From: Psychrobacter frigidicola
GTDB lineage: Bacteria > Pseudomonadota > Gammaproteobacteria > Pseudomonadales > Moraxellaceae
Direction of reading: 5' to 3'
Assembly: GCF_007997305.1 (NCBI RefSeq)
Contig: NZ_VORZ01000001.1
Span: 434,001 to 498,000, forward strand
DNA: 64,000 nt
The notes under the pieces were generated by a model that saw only the letters and a program-made list of their open reading frames with translations, searched no databases and was not told the origin of the DNA. The number at the start of each line of letters is the position of its first letter. Position 1 is the stretch's first letter. Made by a program: the position numbers and the translations under genes. Of the stretch, positions 19,587 through 29,565 are shown in pieces.

Positions 19587-20628
19587 TTTATCACTAGCTC
19601 TGACAATGCCGCCCACACGTTGGTATGACGGTCTAGCGCACTATCAGCAGCAAGGGATAGCGCACGTTTTGGCAACTGTGGTTGCGGTCAATGGCTCAGC
19701 ACCACGCGCTTTACAAGCAAAAATGATTATCACACAAGATGGTTGCTGCGATACGCTGGGTGGCGGTGGACTTGAGCATGATGTGATGATGACCGCGCGG
19801 CAATTATTGCATGGTGAAATAGAGACGACCGTATCAAAAGAAGGTAAAGAAAAAGACGCTAAGAATAATAGTGCCAACGCTAATGGCACTGGAAATGCTA
19901 CTGTTAGTGAAGATAAGATAGAGTCAAAGCCAGCCAAAGCAGTCCGCCGTGATAGTGTCTATACCAAACATTATCCGCTGGGTGCTAAATTAGCGCAGTG
20001 CTGCGGGGGTAGTGTCACTGTGATGTTTGAATGCTTTAATATTACACCGTCGTTATCGATATTGGTTTTTGGGGCAGGACACGTGGCAGCCGCATTAATG
20101 ACTATACTTGCCGAGTTGCCTTGCCAAGTGGATTGGGTAGACAGCCGCCCTGAGATGTTTGCGCCTTATTTAGCAAATACGCCGCAGAAAAAAGAAAGTT
20201 TACTACAAGGTTTGGATGATTCAAATATAGCCACTCTTTACCGTCTTCCTGCGCATATTCGACCATATGTTACCGATGAACCTGTTGATTGTATTCGCCC
20301 GTTTCTTGCGCCATTTAATGAGCAGTGCGGTCAGCGTTTTATTTTAGTTATGACCCATGACCATAGTTTGGATTTTGATTTGGTACGCGCTACTATTGAG
20401 GTAGGACTGGCAAACGATAACGCAGAATATTCGATGCCATATATTGGCTGTATCAGCTCAGGGACCAAAGCCAAGCGCTTTAAAGATCGATTGCTTCAGC
20501 GCGGTTATAGTGAGCAAATGGTTGATAAGTTAACCATGCCAATTGGTCTGCCAATCGGTGGTAAAGAGCCGATGGCAGTGGCGGTCTCTATTGTCGCTCA
20601 AATCTTGCAACAGTATCATAGCGCTTAG
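19549..20628 (+). CDS. xdhC: Xanthine dehydrogenase accessory protein XdhC
   Basis: Up to 359 residues. XdhC family features: ATVVAVNGSAPRALQAKMII near the N-terminus, GGGLEHDV, then the C-terminal Rossmann domain (LVFGAGHVAAALMTIL) and IGCISSGTKAKRFKDRL near the end. It inserts the sulfurated molybdenum cofactor into XdhB. The start is uncertain: ATG 19549 (38-bp overlap with xdhB), GTG 19579 (8-bp overlap, with AGAGGG 11 bases upstream) or ATG 19606. Between the two domains is a low-complexity Lys/Asn/Glu insertion of about 40 residues. Confidence 0.92.
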   Translation: MYQRLEGLRTVNDLSLALTMPPTRWYDGLAHYQQQGIAHVLATVVAVNGSAPRALQAKMIITQDGCCDTLGGGGLEHDVMMTARQLLHGEIETTVSKEGKEKDAKNNSANANGTGNATVSEDKIESKPAKAVRRDSVYTKHYPLGAKLAQCCGGSVTVMFECFNITPSLSILVFGAGHVAAALMTILAELPCQVDWVDSRPEMFAPYLANTPQKKESLLQGLDDSNIATLYRLPAHIRPYVTDEPVDCIRPFLAPFNEQCGQRFILVMTHDHSLDFDLVRATIEVGLANDNAEYSMPYIGCISSGTKAKRFKDRLLQRGYSEQMVDKLTMPIGLPIGGKEPMAVAVSIVAQILQQYHSA

Positions 20629-20736
20629 TACTCGCTAAATTTCTTAGCGGCTGCACCCTTAATCTGAATTTTGTTGTTATGCTAATTATTCGACATTCAT
20701 AAGCTTGGTATTCCTAAAGCACTACGAGGTATCATT

Positions 20737-22128
20737 ATGACCCTACATATTTACCAAGCTCAATTGCTACATTATCTTACTGAAAAGGATGTTCAGAAGC
20801 GCTTACTAAAAACGCCACTGGCTGATAAAAGCATCACGCTAATGCCTGTGGTTGCGGGCGTGAGTGTATATCCTGAGTATATCGCTAACGGTGCCTTGGT
20901 TGTCGATGATTCAACAGGTCTTATTGTCGATTACGGCAATAGTGAAACTATACTAGCCGATTATGCCAGTGCTCAAGAAGGACAGGCACCCGTACAGATT
21001 CATGATTATCAAGATAAGCTTATCATGCCCGGTTTTATTGATACCCACGTGCATTATCCACAAATTGATATGATGGCGGCATTTGGTGAGCAACTGCTCG
21101 ATTGGCTAAATAACTATACATTTGTCACTGAAGCGACCTTTTCTGACCCAAAAGTCGCACAAGATACGGCAACATTTTTCTTAAACCAACTGCTTGCCAA
21201 TGGTACGACCAGTGCATTGGTGTTTTCGACCAGTCACCCGCAGTCGGTAGAAGCTTTTTTTACCGAAAGTCAGCGCCTGAATACGCGTATGATTACTGGT
21301 AATGTGTTGATGGATCAAAACGCACCGGCGAATTTGTGTGTGCCAACTGAGCAAGGCATTCGCGATACGCAAGATATTATTGATAAATGGCATGAGCGCG
21401 GGCGTCAGCACGTGGCGATTACCCCACGCTTTGCCATCACTTCAACGCCTAAGCAATTACAGATGGCGGGCGAGTTATACGCCAGTTATGACAGTGTGTA
21501 TCTGCAAACGCATCTGGCAGAAAATCACGATGAAATCGCCTTTGTGCGCAGTCTGTATCCCAATCATAAAGGCTATCTAGACGTTTATGATGACATGGGA
21601 TTGCTGGGCCGGCGTACGACGTTGGCGCATGGCATTCACCTTGAGACTGCTGAGTATGAGCGGCTGCGTGAGACGGATACACAAATCGCCCATTGTCCGA
21701 CCTCAAATTTATTCTTAGGCAGTGGGTTGTTTAATTTACCCAAAACTTTAAGCTACACGGGCGTGAGTATCGCTACTGATGTTGGTGGAGGCACCAGTCT
21801 ATCAATGCTAACGACTTTGTCAGAGGCGTACAAGGTACAGCAATTACAAAGTAATCCCTTATCCGCGCATCAAGGTTTGTATCATATCACCCTTGGCAAT
21901 GCACAATCGTTAGTATTAGACAGTAAGATCGGTAACTTTATGCCTAGTAAAGAAGCGGATTTTGTGGTCATTGATATGGCAGCAACGCCAATGTTGGAAC
22001 GCCGAATGGCACAGACCAAAACGCTTGATGAGCAGCTATTTGTGTTAATGATGCTCGGTGACGATAGGGTAATTGAGCATACCATGATTGCGGGAGTGAA
22101 TCGTTATAGTCGTACGAGTGCTACTTAA
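20737..22128 (+). CDS. guaD: Guanine deaminase
   Basis: 463 residues of the metal-dependent amidohydrolase superfamily. Metal-binding GFIDTHVHYPQ is near residue 100, followed by the guanine-deaminase-typical GEQLLDWLNNYTF. Further metal ligands lie in LQTHLAENHDE and LAHGIHL, then CPTSNLFLGSGLFNLP and the Asp in SIATDVGGGTSLSML. It converts guanine to xanthine, feeding xanthine dehydrogenase encoded just upstream. ACGAGG lies before the ATG. It is the last gene of the purine unit, followed by a strong terminator. Confidence 0.95.
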   Translation: MTLHIYQAQLLHYLTEKDVQKRLLKTPLADKSITLMPVVAGVSVYPEYIANGALVVDDSTGLIVDYGNSETILADYASAQEGQAPVQIHDYQDKLIMPGFIDTHVHYPQIDMMAAFGEQLLDWLNNYTFVTEATFSDPKVAQDTATFFLNQLLANGTTSALVFSTSHPQSVEAFFTESQRLNTRMITGNVLMDQNAPANLCVPTEQGIRDTQDIIDKWHERGRQHVAITPRFAITSTPKQLQMAGELYASYDSVYLQTHLAENHDEIAFVRSLYPNHKGYLDVYDDMGLLGRRTTLAHGIHLETAEYERLRETDTQIAHCPTSNLFLGSGLFNLPKTLSYTGVSIATDVGGGTSLSMLTTLSEAYKVQQLQSNPLSAHQGLYHITLGNAQSLVLDSKIGNFMPSKEADFVVIDMAATPMLERRMAQTKTLDEQLFVLMMLGDDRVIEHTMIAGVNRYSRTSAT

Positions 22129-22168
22129 AGTGCTAATGACATAAGTGTTTCTTGTATAAGTATAGCCA

Positions 22169-22220
22169 AATCCTAAGCGTCACTTGCATTGGACAAGTAG
22201 CGGCTTAGGATTTTTTGTTT
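22169..22220 (+). terminator. Rho-independent terminator after guaD
   Basis: AATCCTAAGC pairs with GCTTAGGATT across an inner ACTTG/CAAGT stem, followed by a T tract. Confidence 0.9.
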
Positions 22221-22314
22221 TAAGCAAAAAAAGGGACAACAACGGTAACTTGAATCATGCGCCAATTAACCCCATAATCTACCTAACTCCAAACAATAAA
22301 TAGCCTAAGCAAAT

Positions 22315-25300
22315 ATGCCTGATATTCTAAAAAATAATCAAGACGATAGCCAACTACAAACTGAAAGTCTAAGCGCTGATGCAAATAATAAATATCAAGC
22401 AGATACAATAGCTCAAAACGCTATTTCTGTTGCTAATTTACCTGTGCTCGCAAAAGATGAATATTATCTCAGTCGCCTTGAGCGTGAACTGAAACGTGCC
22501 GCTTCTACTAAACAGCCTGCTGAGAATTTAACTAAAAAACGTGCTAATTTTGAAAAACTAAAAGCCCGTTCACAGCAAGCGGTACAAGCACGCATGGACA
22601 GTATTCCGGCGAATTTGCCAGCTAAGCTAAATCTTGATTTGCCAGTCAGCCAACGTGCTGATGATTTGATTCAGGCGATTATAGATAATCAAGTGATTAT
22701 TGTTGCTGGCGAGACTGGCTCGGGTAAGACCACTCAGCTACCAAAGCTTGCTATGCTGGCAGGTCGAGGAATACGTGGGCAGATAGGGCATACACAACCA
22801 AGACGATTAGCAGCACGCAGCGTGGCGAACCGGATTGCTGAAGAGTTGGGTGAGCAGTTAGGTAATACGGTCAGTTTTAAAATTCGCTTCAATGAGCAGG
22901 GCACTGCGCAATCCGTCGTTAAGCTAATGACTGATGGTATCTTGTTAGCTGAATTGGGTCATGATCGTTTTTTAAGTAAGTACGATACCATTATTATTGA
23001 TGAAGCGCATGAGCGTAGCTTGAACATCGATTTTATTATGGGTTATCTTAAAAAACTGCTGCCCAAACGCCCTGATTTAAAAGTCATTATTACTTCAGCA
23101 ACACTTGATACCAAGCGTTTTAGTGAATATTTTAGCCATTACGACGCCAAGCTTAAACGAAAAGTACCAGCCCCTATTTTTAATGTCGAGGGGCGCAGCT
23201 TTCCAGTTGAAGTACGTTATCGTCCGCTGACTGATGAGCCAGTGACCAGCTCAGACGATGACAGCTATGATGATTTTGAGGAAAATCTGCCGCGTGCCGT
23301 GGTTGCTGCCGTCGAGGAATGCTTTAGCGATGCCCAAAGTAAGGGTCATCCAGATCAGGCTGATATCTTGATATTTGCTGCCACTGAAGCTGAGATTCGT
23401 GAGACGCAAGACGTTCTTGAGCGGCATGGACCCAAGCATACCGAAGTGCTGCCGTTATTTGCACGTCAAACATACGAAGAACAGCAGCGCATTTTTCAAC
23501 CATCTGGTCGTGGTCGCCGTATTGTGATTGCGACTAACGTTGCCGAGACCGCTTTAACCGTGCCTGGTATTCGTTATGTCATCGACTTAGGGTTTGCGCG
23601 GATTTCACGTTACTCCTATCGCTCACGGGTGCAGCGTTTACCGATTGAGGCGATTGCCCAAGCAGCAGCCAATCAGCGTAAAGGTCGCTGTGGTCGTGTC
23701 GCACCGGGCGTTTGTATTCGTCTCTATAGCGAGGAAGACTTTAGTGGTCGTCCTGAGTTTACTGAACCCGAGATTCTACGTACCAACTTGGCGTCCGTTA
23801 TATTGCAAATGGCAAACCTACGCTTGGGCAGTGTCGATGACTTTGATTTCATTGAGCCGCCCGACAGTCGTCTAGTAACCGATGGTCATAAGCTGCTCAA
23901 TGAGCTGGGTGCCATTACCGAAAAAGACGAGCAAGCAGCTAGTCATTCAAATGCTAATAACACAGCAAGCAGCAAGCCAAAACGCCAAGGATTAGACCAT
24001 TTAAAACTGACGCGTATTGGGCAACAGATGGCGCGCATGCCAATTGATCCAAGGCTAGCACGTATGTTAGTTGCCGGTAGTGACTTTGATTGTATCCGTG
24101 AAATGCTGATTGTAGTCGCCGCGCTCGCCGTGCAAGACCCGCGCGAACGTCCTGCTAATAAGCGCACGCAAGCCGACCAAAAGCATGCAGAATTTCGTCA
24201 AGATGATTCGGATTTCTTGTTTTATCTCAGCCTATGGAAAGCGCTGTTCGAAAAAGACGAGGATGGTAATAAGCTGTCAGGTAATCAGCGCAAAAATTTC
24301 ACTAAAAAGAATTATCTTAGCTTTCCACGTGTACGAGAATGGCATCAAACTCATAAGCAGTTAGTGCAAATGGTCACTGAGCTTAAGCTGACTGATGATG
24401 CGACTAGCACTAAATCTAATACTAAAAATGGTGAATTAGCCAATAGTGATCCAACGGGCGTGAATGATGAAGCGCTTAAAGCAGTTAAATATGCCAATTT
24501 GCATCGTGCATTGTTGACTGGATTATTATCAATTATTGCGCACAAGACCGAAAGCCGCGGCGAATATCTAGCTGCGCGCCAGCAAAAGACTAAAATTTTC
24601 CCAGCCAGTACGGTATTTAAACAGATACCACCGTGGGTAATGGCATTTGAGATGGTAGAGACCTCGCAAGTCTTTATGCGCACTGTTGCCAAGATTGAGC
24701 CGGAGTGGATTATCTCAGCGGCTGGCAACTTGTTAAAGTATCACTACTTTGAGCCACATTGGTCGAAAAAAACTGGTCGCGTTAAAGCGTATGCGCAAAT
24801 TAGCTTATTTGGGCTGATTATCATTGGTAAGCAGCTGACCAATTATGAACAAGTCAATTTAATCGAAGCACGGGAAATTTTTATCCGTGATGGATTAGTG
24901 ACGGGTAACTTTGGTCGCGCGGCGCCATTTTTACAGCATAATATGGATAAAATTGCGGACATTGAACGTATTGAGGATAAGTTACGTCGCCGTGATTTGT
25001 TGGTTGATGAAGAAACGCTGTATCAATTTTATGATCATAAAATACCTGAGCATATCGCCAGTCGCAAAGCCTTTGAAGACTGGCGTGCAGAAGTCGAAAA
25101 AACCGATACCAAATATCTATTCTTCACTGATGATGACGTACTCAATAGCCAAGCGCCGACCACAGGCGATTTTCCAGAAGTGTGGAAGTTGGGTGATTTA
25201 AAACTACCGCTACGTTATGTCTTTGATCCCTCAAGTGATGAGGATGGCGTCACTATACGTGTACCATTGGCCGCGCTCCCACAGCTTGATGCTCTTGAGC

Positions 25301-26553
25301 TGCTATGGGGCGTACCCGGTTGGCGTTTTGAGTTGGTATTGCAATTACTTAAGTCCTTGCCAAAAGAGATTCGTCGCCAAATCGTACCGATTCCTGATAC
25401 CGCCGACAGCTTATTTGATGAGCTACAACCTGCGCAATCACAAGGGTTGCTCAAACAATTGTGCCAAGCGTTGAACCGACGCGGCATCATGTCGGTAACA
25501 CCTGATAATTTTAATCCGTCTACCATTGACCGCTATTTACAACCGCAAATCTGTGTGGTCGATGATAAGAACCGTATTATTGAAAAGGGTCGTGACCTGC
25601 AAACCTTGCAAATTCGTCATGCCAGTGAGACCAGCCAAGCGGTGAATGAACAGCAAGGCGCGCATACCAGCTTCCCTGAGCACTTTAGTTTTAGTAAAAA
25701 TCATCATAGCGCAGGTGTAGTCATGAAGCAGTTTGCCGCGTTAGTGACTGATGAGGCGGGAGAGGCCGTATCGATTCATCAATATACCGATGTGAATGCT
25801 GCCCTGCAGGCACATCGTATTGGTATATTGACCCTGATTAAAAAGCAGCTTGGGGCGAAGAAAAAACAGCTCACCAGTCAAATTGATAGCGTGTTTAAAC
25901 TGGCTTTTGCGCCGCTTGGCGATATGGAAAAGCTAAAAACCATTGTCATTGATGCGGCGCTAGATGCTGTTCTTGAGGAGCACTATGTGTTGTTTGACCA
26001 TAGTGCAGACTTACCTGAGAGCGCCGACGCTATTGCGATTGGCTTGGCGGAAGAATTGCCATTTACGGCGGAAGAATACCAGCAAACGGTTGAAGTAGTG
26101 GTGAGTAACTTCTTATTGACTGGTCAAACGGTGATTAAAACCCTTAAAAATGTCTATACGCGTTGGCAGCGTATTCGGCAGGGACTATTGATGCTTGACC
26201 GTGAAATCTTTGGTGAGTCTATTGACGATATTGAAGACCAGCTAGAGGATTTGCACTTAGCAAAATTTGTTTACCGAATGGATTACAGCCATTGGCAACA
26301 GTATCCGCGCTATCTAGAAGCGCTCGAGATTCGCCTTGAGCGCCTTGAGCACAATATAGAGGCGGACTTGGATGGCGTTTATGCATTAGATTTACACATG
26401 GAGCGCTTATCGGGTCGTGCCGATAATGAAAAAATTAGTGAATATCGATGGATGGTTGAGGAATATCGTATTCAATTGTTTGCCCAACCGATGAAAACGC
26501 GAATGGCAGTGTCACCGAAGCGTCTGAGTAAGATATGGGATAAGGTGACTTAG
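22315..26553 (+). CDS. hrpA: ATP-dependent RNA helicase HrpA (DEAH box)
   Basis: 1412 residues, close to the family length of about 1300. Walker A GETGSGKTTQ is at residue 132, DEAH at 229-232, SATLDTKRFSEYF is motif III, and motif VI is present (QRKGRCGRV). The helicase-associated and OB-fold regions and the long C-terminal DUF3418 domain typical of bacterial HrpA follow. It is involved in RNA processing and ribosome rescue in E. coli. Two short Ser/Asn/Thr-rich inserts are visible (near 540 and 695). The ribosome site is weak. It is a monocistronic-looking gene between the purine unit and an AT-rich decayed region. Confidence 0.96.
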   Translation: MPDILKNNQDDSQLQTESLSADANNKYQADTIAQNAISVANLPVLAKDEYYLSRLERELKRAASTKQPAENLTKKRANFEKLKARSQQAVQARMDSIPANLPAKLNLDLPVSQRADDLIQAIIDNQVIIVAGETGSGKTTQLPKLAMLAGRGIRGQIGHTQPRRLAARSVANRIAEELGEQLGNTVSFKIRFNEQGTAQSVVKLMTDGILLAELGHDRFLSKYDTIIIDEAHERSLNIDFIMGYLKKLLPKRPDLKVIITSATLDTKRFSEYFSHYDAKLKRKVPAPIFNVEGRSFPVEVRYRPLTDEPVTSSDDDSYDDFEENLPRAVVAAVEECFSDAQSKGHPDQADILIFAATEAEIRETQDVLERHGPKHTEVLPLFARQTYEEQQRIFQPSGRGRRIVIATNVAETALTVPGIRYVIDLGFARISRYSYRSRVQRLPIEAIAQAAANQRKGRCGRVAPGVCIRLYSEEDFSGRPEFTEPEILRTNLASVILQMANLRLGSVDDFDFIEPPDSRLVTDGHKLLNELGAITEKDEQAASHSNANNTASSKPKRQGLDHLKLTRIGQQMARMPIDPRLARMLVAGSDFDCIREMLIVVAALAVQDPRERPANKRTQADQKHAEFRQDDSDFLFYLSLWKALFEKDEDGNKLSGNQRKNFTKKNYLSFPRVREWHQTHKQLVQMVTELKLTDDATSTKSNTKNGELANSDPTGVNDEALKAVKYANLHRALLTGLLSIIAHKTESRGEYLAARQQKTKIFPASTVFKQIPPWVMAFEMVETSQVFMRTVAKIEPEWIISAAGNLLKYHYFEPHWSKKTGRVKAYAQISLFGLIIIGKQLTNYEQVNLIEAREIFIRDGLVTGNFGRAAPFLQHNMDKIADIERIEDKLRRRDLLVDEETLYQFYDHKIPEHIASRKAFEDWRAEVEKTDTKYLFFTDDDVLNSQAPTTGDFPEVWKLGDLKLPLRYVFDPSSDEDGVTIRVPLAALPQLDALELLWGVPGWRFELVLQLLKSLPKEIRRQIVPIPDTADSLFDELQPAQSQGLLKQLCQALNRRGIMSVTPDNFNPSTIDRYLQPQICVVDDKNRIIEKGRDLQTLQIRHASETSQAVNEQQGAHTSFPEHFSFSKNHHSAGVVMKQFAALVTDEAGEAVSIHQYTDVNAALQAHRIGILTLIKKQLGAKKKQLTSQIDSVFKLAFAPLGDMEKLKTIVIDAALDAVLEEHYVLFDHSADLPESADAIAIGLAEELPFTAEEYQQTVEVVVSNFLLTGQTVIKTLKNVYTRWQRIRQGLLMLDREIFGESIDDIEDQLEDLHLAKFVYRMDYSHWQQYPRYLEALEIRLERLEHNIEADLDGVYALDLHMERLSGRADNEKISEYRWMVEEYRIQLFAQPMKTRMAVSPKRLSKIWDKVT

Positions 26554-26715
26554 GATAATAGAGGGTGGCTGAGACTATAATGCTGATTGTAACTATCTTT
26601 TCAGATATCTATAGCAGCTTTTATTTTAAAAATATATTAATTATCTATCTATGATATTTTTTGTCGGTAAGTTAAAAAACTAAAAAATTTATATTATAAA
26701 AGCTGAGATAGAACC

Positions 26716-27979
26716 ATGGAACTAATTAATGTTGAAGAGTTGTGCGAAAAACTTCAAAACTGTTCATCGAAAGAACAAGTTTATAGAGTTTGGGAAAAAG
26801 CTAAGTTGACTAATGACTGTTCTATGTTTGTAATAGGTAATGCGAGTAATGTTGAATTTGTTGAAGGTTTTAATGATATTTTTTCAAATGAATTAGTATG
26901 TGATTATTTTCAATCGAAAAAAATACAGTTTGTTAATAACAGTATTATAAACAAATTGGAAAACAAAAAGGTTCCAGAAATATTTATTGATTACTCTTTG
27001 ATGTTTGATTCTAATATTTGCACATATATTAATGCCATAATGAAAAGAAAAGAGTTTGAAGGTAGTAAAAAATAGTTCCTACTCTGATAGATATTTCACA
27101 TAAAAAAATAAATTATGACTTTACTTTTTATTTATATGAAAGTTCAAAAGATTTTAACTTCGAAATAAGTCATATAAATAATAGTCATGAACTGTGGAGT
27201 TTACTAGGATATAGCTTTCAAGAAAATCTTTTAAATCTGATTAAGTTTAAACATATTAAACCAGAAGATGCTAATAGTTTTCAAACTAGTATTTCTGAAT
27301 CTGATGCTAAAATAGAAGCTATGGATCTTTGTTTTAAAGTGTATGTTCAAGCTAAGGGTTTACTAGAAAACATCAAAACCAAATTTAAAATGATAGAGCT
27401 AACAGTCTTGAAGATTATCAATATTCAGTTCGATAGCAAAAAATCTCATCAAAATAAGTTCCTAAAACTAGTTGAGTTTATGAATGATAAACACTGTTTT
27501 TCAGATAGAGAATCTATTCTAGCTATAGAGTATTTCAAAGATAAAAATCTTGAAGTATTTAAAGGAATATATAAAGAAATGAAAATCGATGTTTTTTCAA
27601 AGAAAGTCAAAAATATTTCTTGGGATTTAATGGCACCTAGGATTATGGAGGATTTTATAAAGGGTATGACCTTTGAAAAAGATGTGTTTATCCCTTTTTT
27701 GTTTCTCATGATATTAACCTTAGAGGAACTATAAGGGCTTATCCTATTAAGTACGTATTTCTAAATGGAGATAGGAATAAGCGTCGTATAGTATCAGTCC
27801 CTATGAATAATACACATAAATATTTATACGAAAATAATTGTCATAAAGCTATTAAGGAAATTCTTGAGAATAAAAATACAAGAAGAGGAAATGTGCATAA
27901 TATCGTATCAAATCTAGATAATTTGTTAGCTTGTAGCTATCGAGAGTGTGAAAAAACTTTGGAACTCAAGCTTGAATAA
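26716..27979 (+). pseudogene. Unknown AT-rich gene broken by two -1-type frameshifts
   Basis: One reading frame of about 421 codons can be rebuilt from three pieces. Piece 1 (26716-27075) ends with AAA AAA TAG; one extra A in the A6 run at 27067-27072 continues directly into the frame open from 27069 to 27734 (KIVPTLIDISHK...). That frame runs out at CCT TTT TTG; one extra T in the T6 run at 27695-27700 continues into FVSHDINLRGTIRAYP... ending at TAA 27979. I do not recognise the protein: it is rich in Asn, Ile, Lys and Phe, with no signal peptide and no clear membrane helix. Base composition is far more AT-rich than its neighbours, suggesting acquisition by transfer. It could be a decayed gene, a sequencing artefact, or a phase-variable or frameshifted gene. 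Confidence 0.7.
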
Positions 27980-28112
27980 GTCAGTGATGCCGAAATGTAG
28001 TAAATATATAGTTTTTTCATTAAGCTACCTTGTCAGTCATAAATTATTAAAGCGTATTAATTAATAAGTAACTTACCTATCATAACAGTTATAAATCAAA
28101 CTCTATCTTCAA

Positions 28113-28682
28113 CTAAACACCAACTTCCGCCACACGCTTCTTAGTCAACACGTAATGCGCAATCATCCCGATACAAATATCCCAAAATACTGAGCTGAGT
28201 CCTAAAAACTGCATACCGGATGCGGTGGCTAAAAAGGTAATTAACGCCGATTCTCGTTGGGTATCGTCTTTCATCGCCACGGAGTATTGGCAGCAATGGC
28301 ACTGATTGGTGCCAGACCTGCTAATGCAGCCACCAAGTATATGGGCAGCAAGCCAAATACCATCACGATACTACTCGCAAATATCCCTTCTAATAAGTAA
28401 AAACCCGCATTAGAAATGCCTGCAATATAGCGTTTTGTTATCAGATAAACAAGCCAACATACTAAAGACGATAAATGTCATAGTATCAGTAGCTTTAAAT
28501 AAATCTAAGCCGAACTGGAACAAGATACCTGTCATCATTCCCGCTGCGATACCATTGGGAATTAATCTCAGGATTTTATCAAGATAGCCTGTTGCACTGA
28601 CGATGAAAATAATAATAGTATAAGCAGCAACAGACGCTGAAAGTGACCGATCTTCTTTAAGCATTTGTATCAAAGCTGCCAT
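28113..28682 (-). pseudogene. benE: benE remnant (benzoate/H+ symporter family), internally deleted and frameshifted
   Basis: Three fragments of a BenE-like transporter read in order on the minus strand. First is MAALIQML...DKILRLIPNGIAAGMMTGILFQFGLDLFKA (28682 to about 28440). Next, after a loss of roughly 100-150 residues, GISNAGFYLLEGIFASSIV with AALAGLAPISAIAANT. Finally, in another frame, DDTQRESALITFLATASGMQFLG...GV ending at TAG 28113. The order and the motifs (RLIPxxIAAGM, LAGLA, TASG) match BenE proteins of about 390 residues. The 5' part before ALIQML is also missing. No function is expected. Confidence 0.8.
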
Positions 28683-28878
28683 ATTGCACCCATGTCAGTC
28701 ATCACTAATCGTTAGATATTAAGCAGTTAAGAATAATTTAGATTTTGCTCTAAACACAATACAGTACTAATTTGTATGGAGTACAAGCTTTACTATAAGA
28801 GTGATAATGCTACGGATTAAATAGTAGAATAAGACTTAGCTTGAAATACTTGACCTCGAATAACAAAAGGAAAGTAAC

Positions 28879-29478
28879 ATGTGGGATAAACGTTATAGTG
28901 AACCAGAGTATATTTTCGGTACAGAGCCTAATGACTTCCTAAAAGAAGAGTTTCAGAGGATACCAGCAGGCGGGCGTGTGCTGTGTATAGCGGAAGGTGA
29001 GGGACGTAATGCGGTATTTTTAGCTCAAAACGGCTATCAAGTAACTGCGATGGACTTCTCTGAAGTAGGCCTAAATAAAGCACTAAAATTAGCCAAAGAT
29101 AAAGGCGTTGAGATAACAACTGACGTTGCAGATTTAGCCGATTATGCATTAGGGGAGGCACAATGGGATGGTATTATTTCCATTTGGTCGCATTTACCTG
29201 ATGCTGTACGCCAACGTCTCCATGCACAGATTGCACCAGCGTTAAAGCAGGACGGTGTATTTATTCTTGAAGCTTATACTTATGAGCAAACTACTATGGA
29301 AGCCATTGGTGGGCCGCCTGCGACGCAGCGAGAGCGGTTTATGTCATTAGAAAAATTGCGTCCAGAACTTATAGCACTCGAGGAAGTGGTCGCTATTGAG
29401 AAACATCGCAGTATTTCAGAAGGCACACGCCATCAAGGTTTGAGCGCAGTCGTTCAGTTTATCGGGGTTAAAAAGTAA
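28879..29478 (+). CDS. Class I SAM-dependent methyltransferase
   Basis: 199 residues. The start MWDKRYSEPEYIFGTEPNDFL and the SAM-binding motif I (VLCIAEGEGRNAVFLA) followed by VTAMDFSEVGLNKA place it among small TehB/thiopurine-like methyltransferases. SIWSHLPDAVRQRL and an aromatic-rich EAYTYEQ follow. The substrate is unknown. AAAGGA lies 9 bases before the ATG. It stands alone between the benE remnant and a convergent transporter. Confidence 0.85.
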   Translation: MWDKRYSEPEYIFGTEPNDFLKEEFQRIPAGGRVLCIAEGEGRNAVFLAQNGYQVTAMDFSEVGLNKALKLAKDKGVEITTDVADLADYALGEAQWDGIISIWSHLPDAVRQRLHAQIAPALKQDGVFILEAYTYEQTTMEAIGGPPATQRERFMSLEKLRPELIALEEVVAIEKHRSISEGTRHQGLSAVVQFIGVKK

Positions 29479-29565
29479 GTATACGAGTGGTTGCAAAAGG
29501 CATAATTAACTCCTTAGCTCTGTTCGTAATGATAAATAGCCTAGGTAATAAATTAATGCTCTGTC

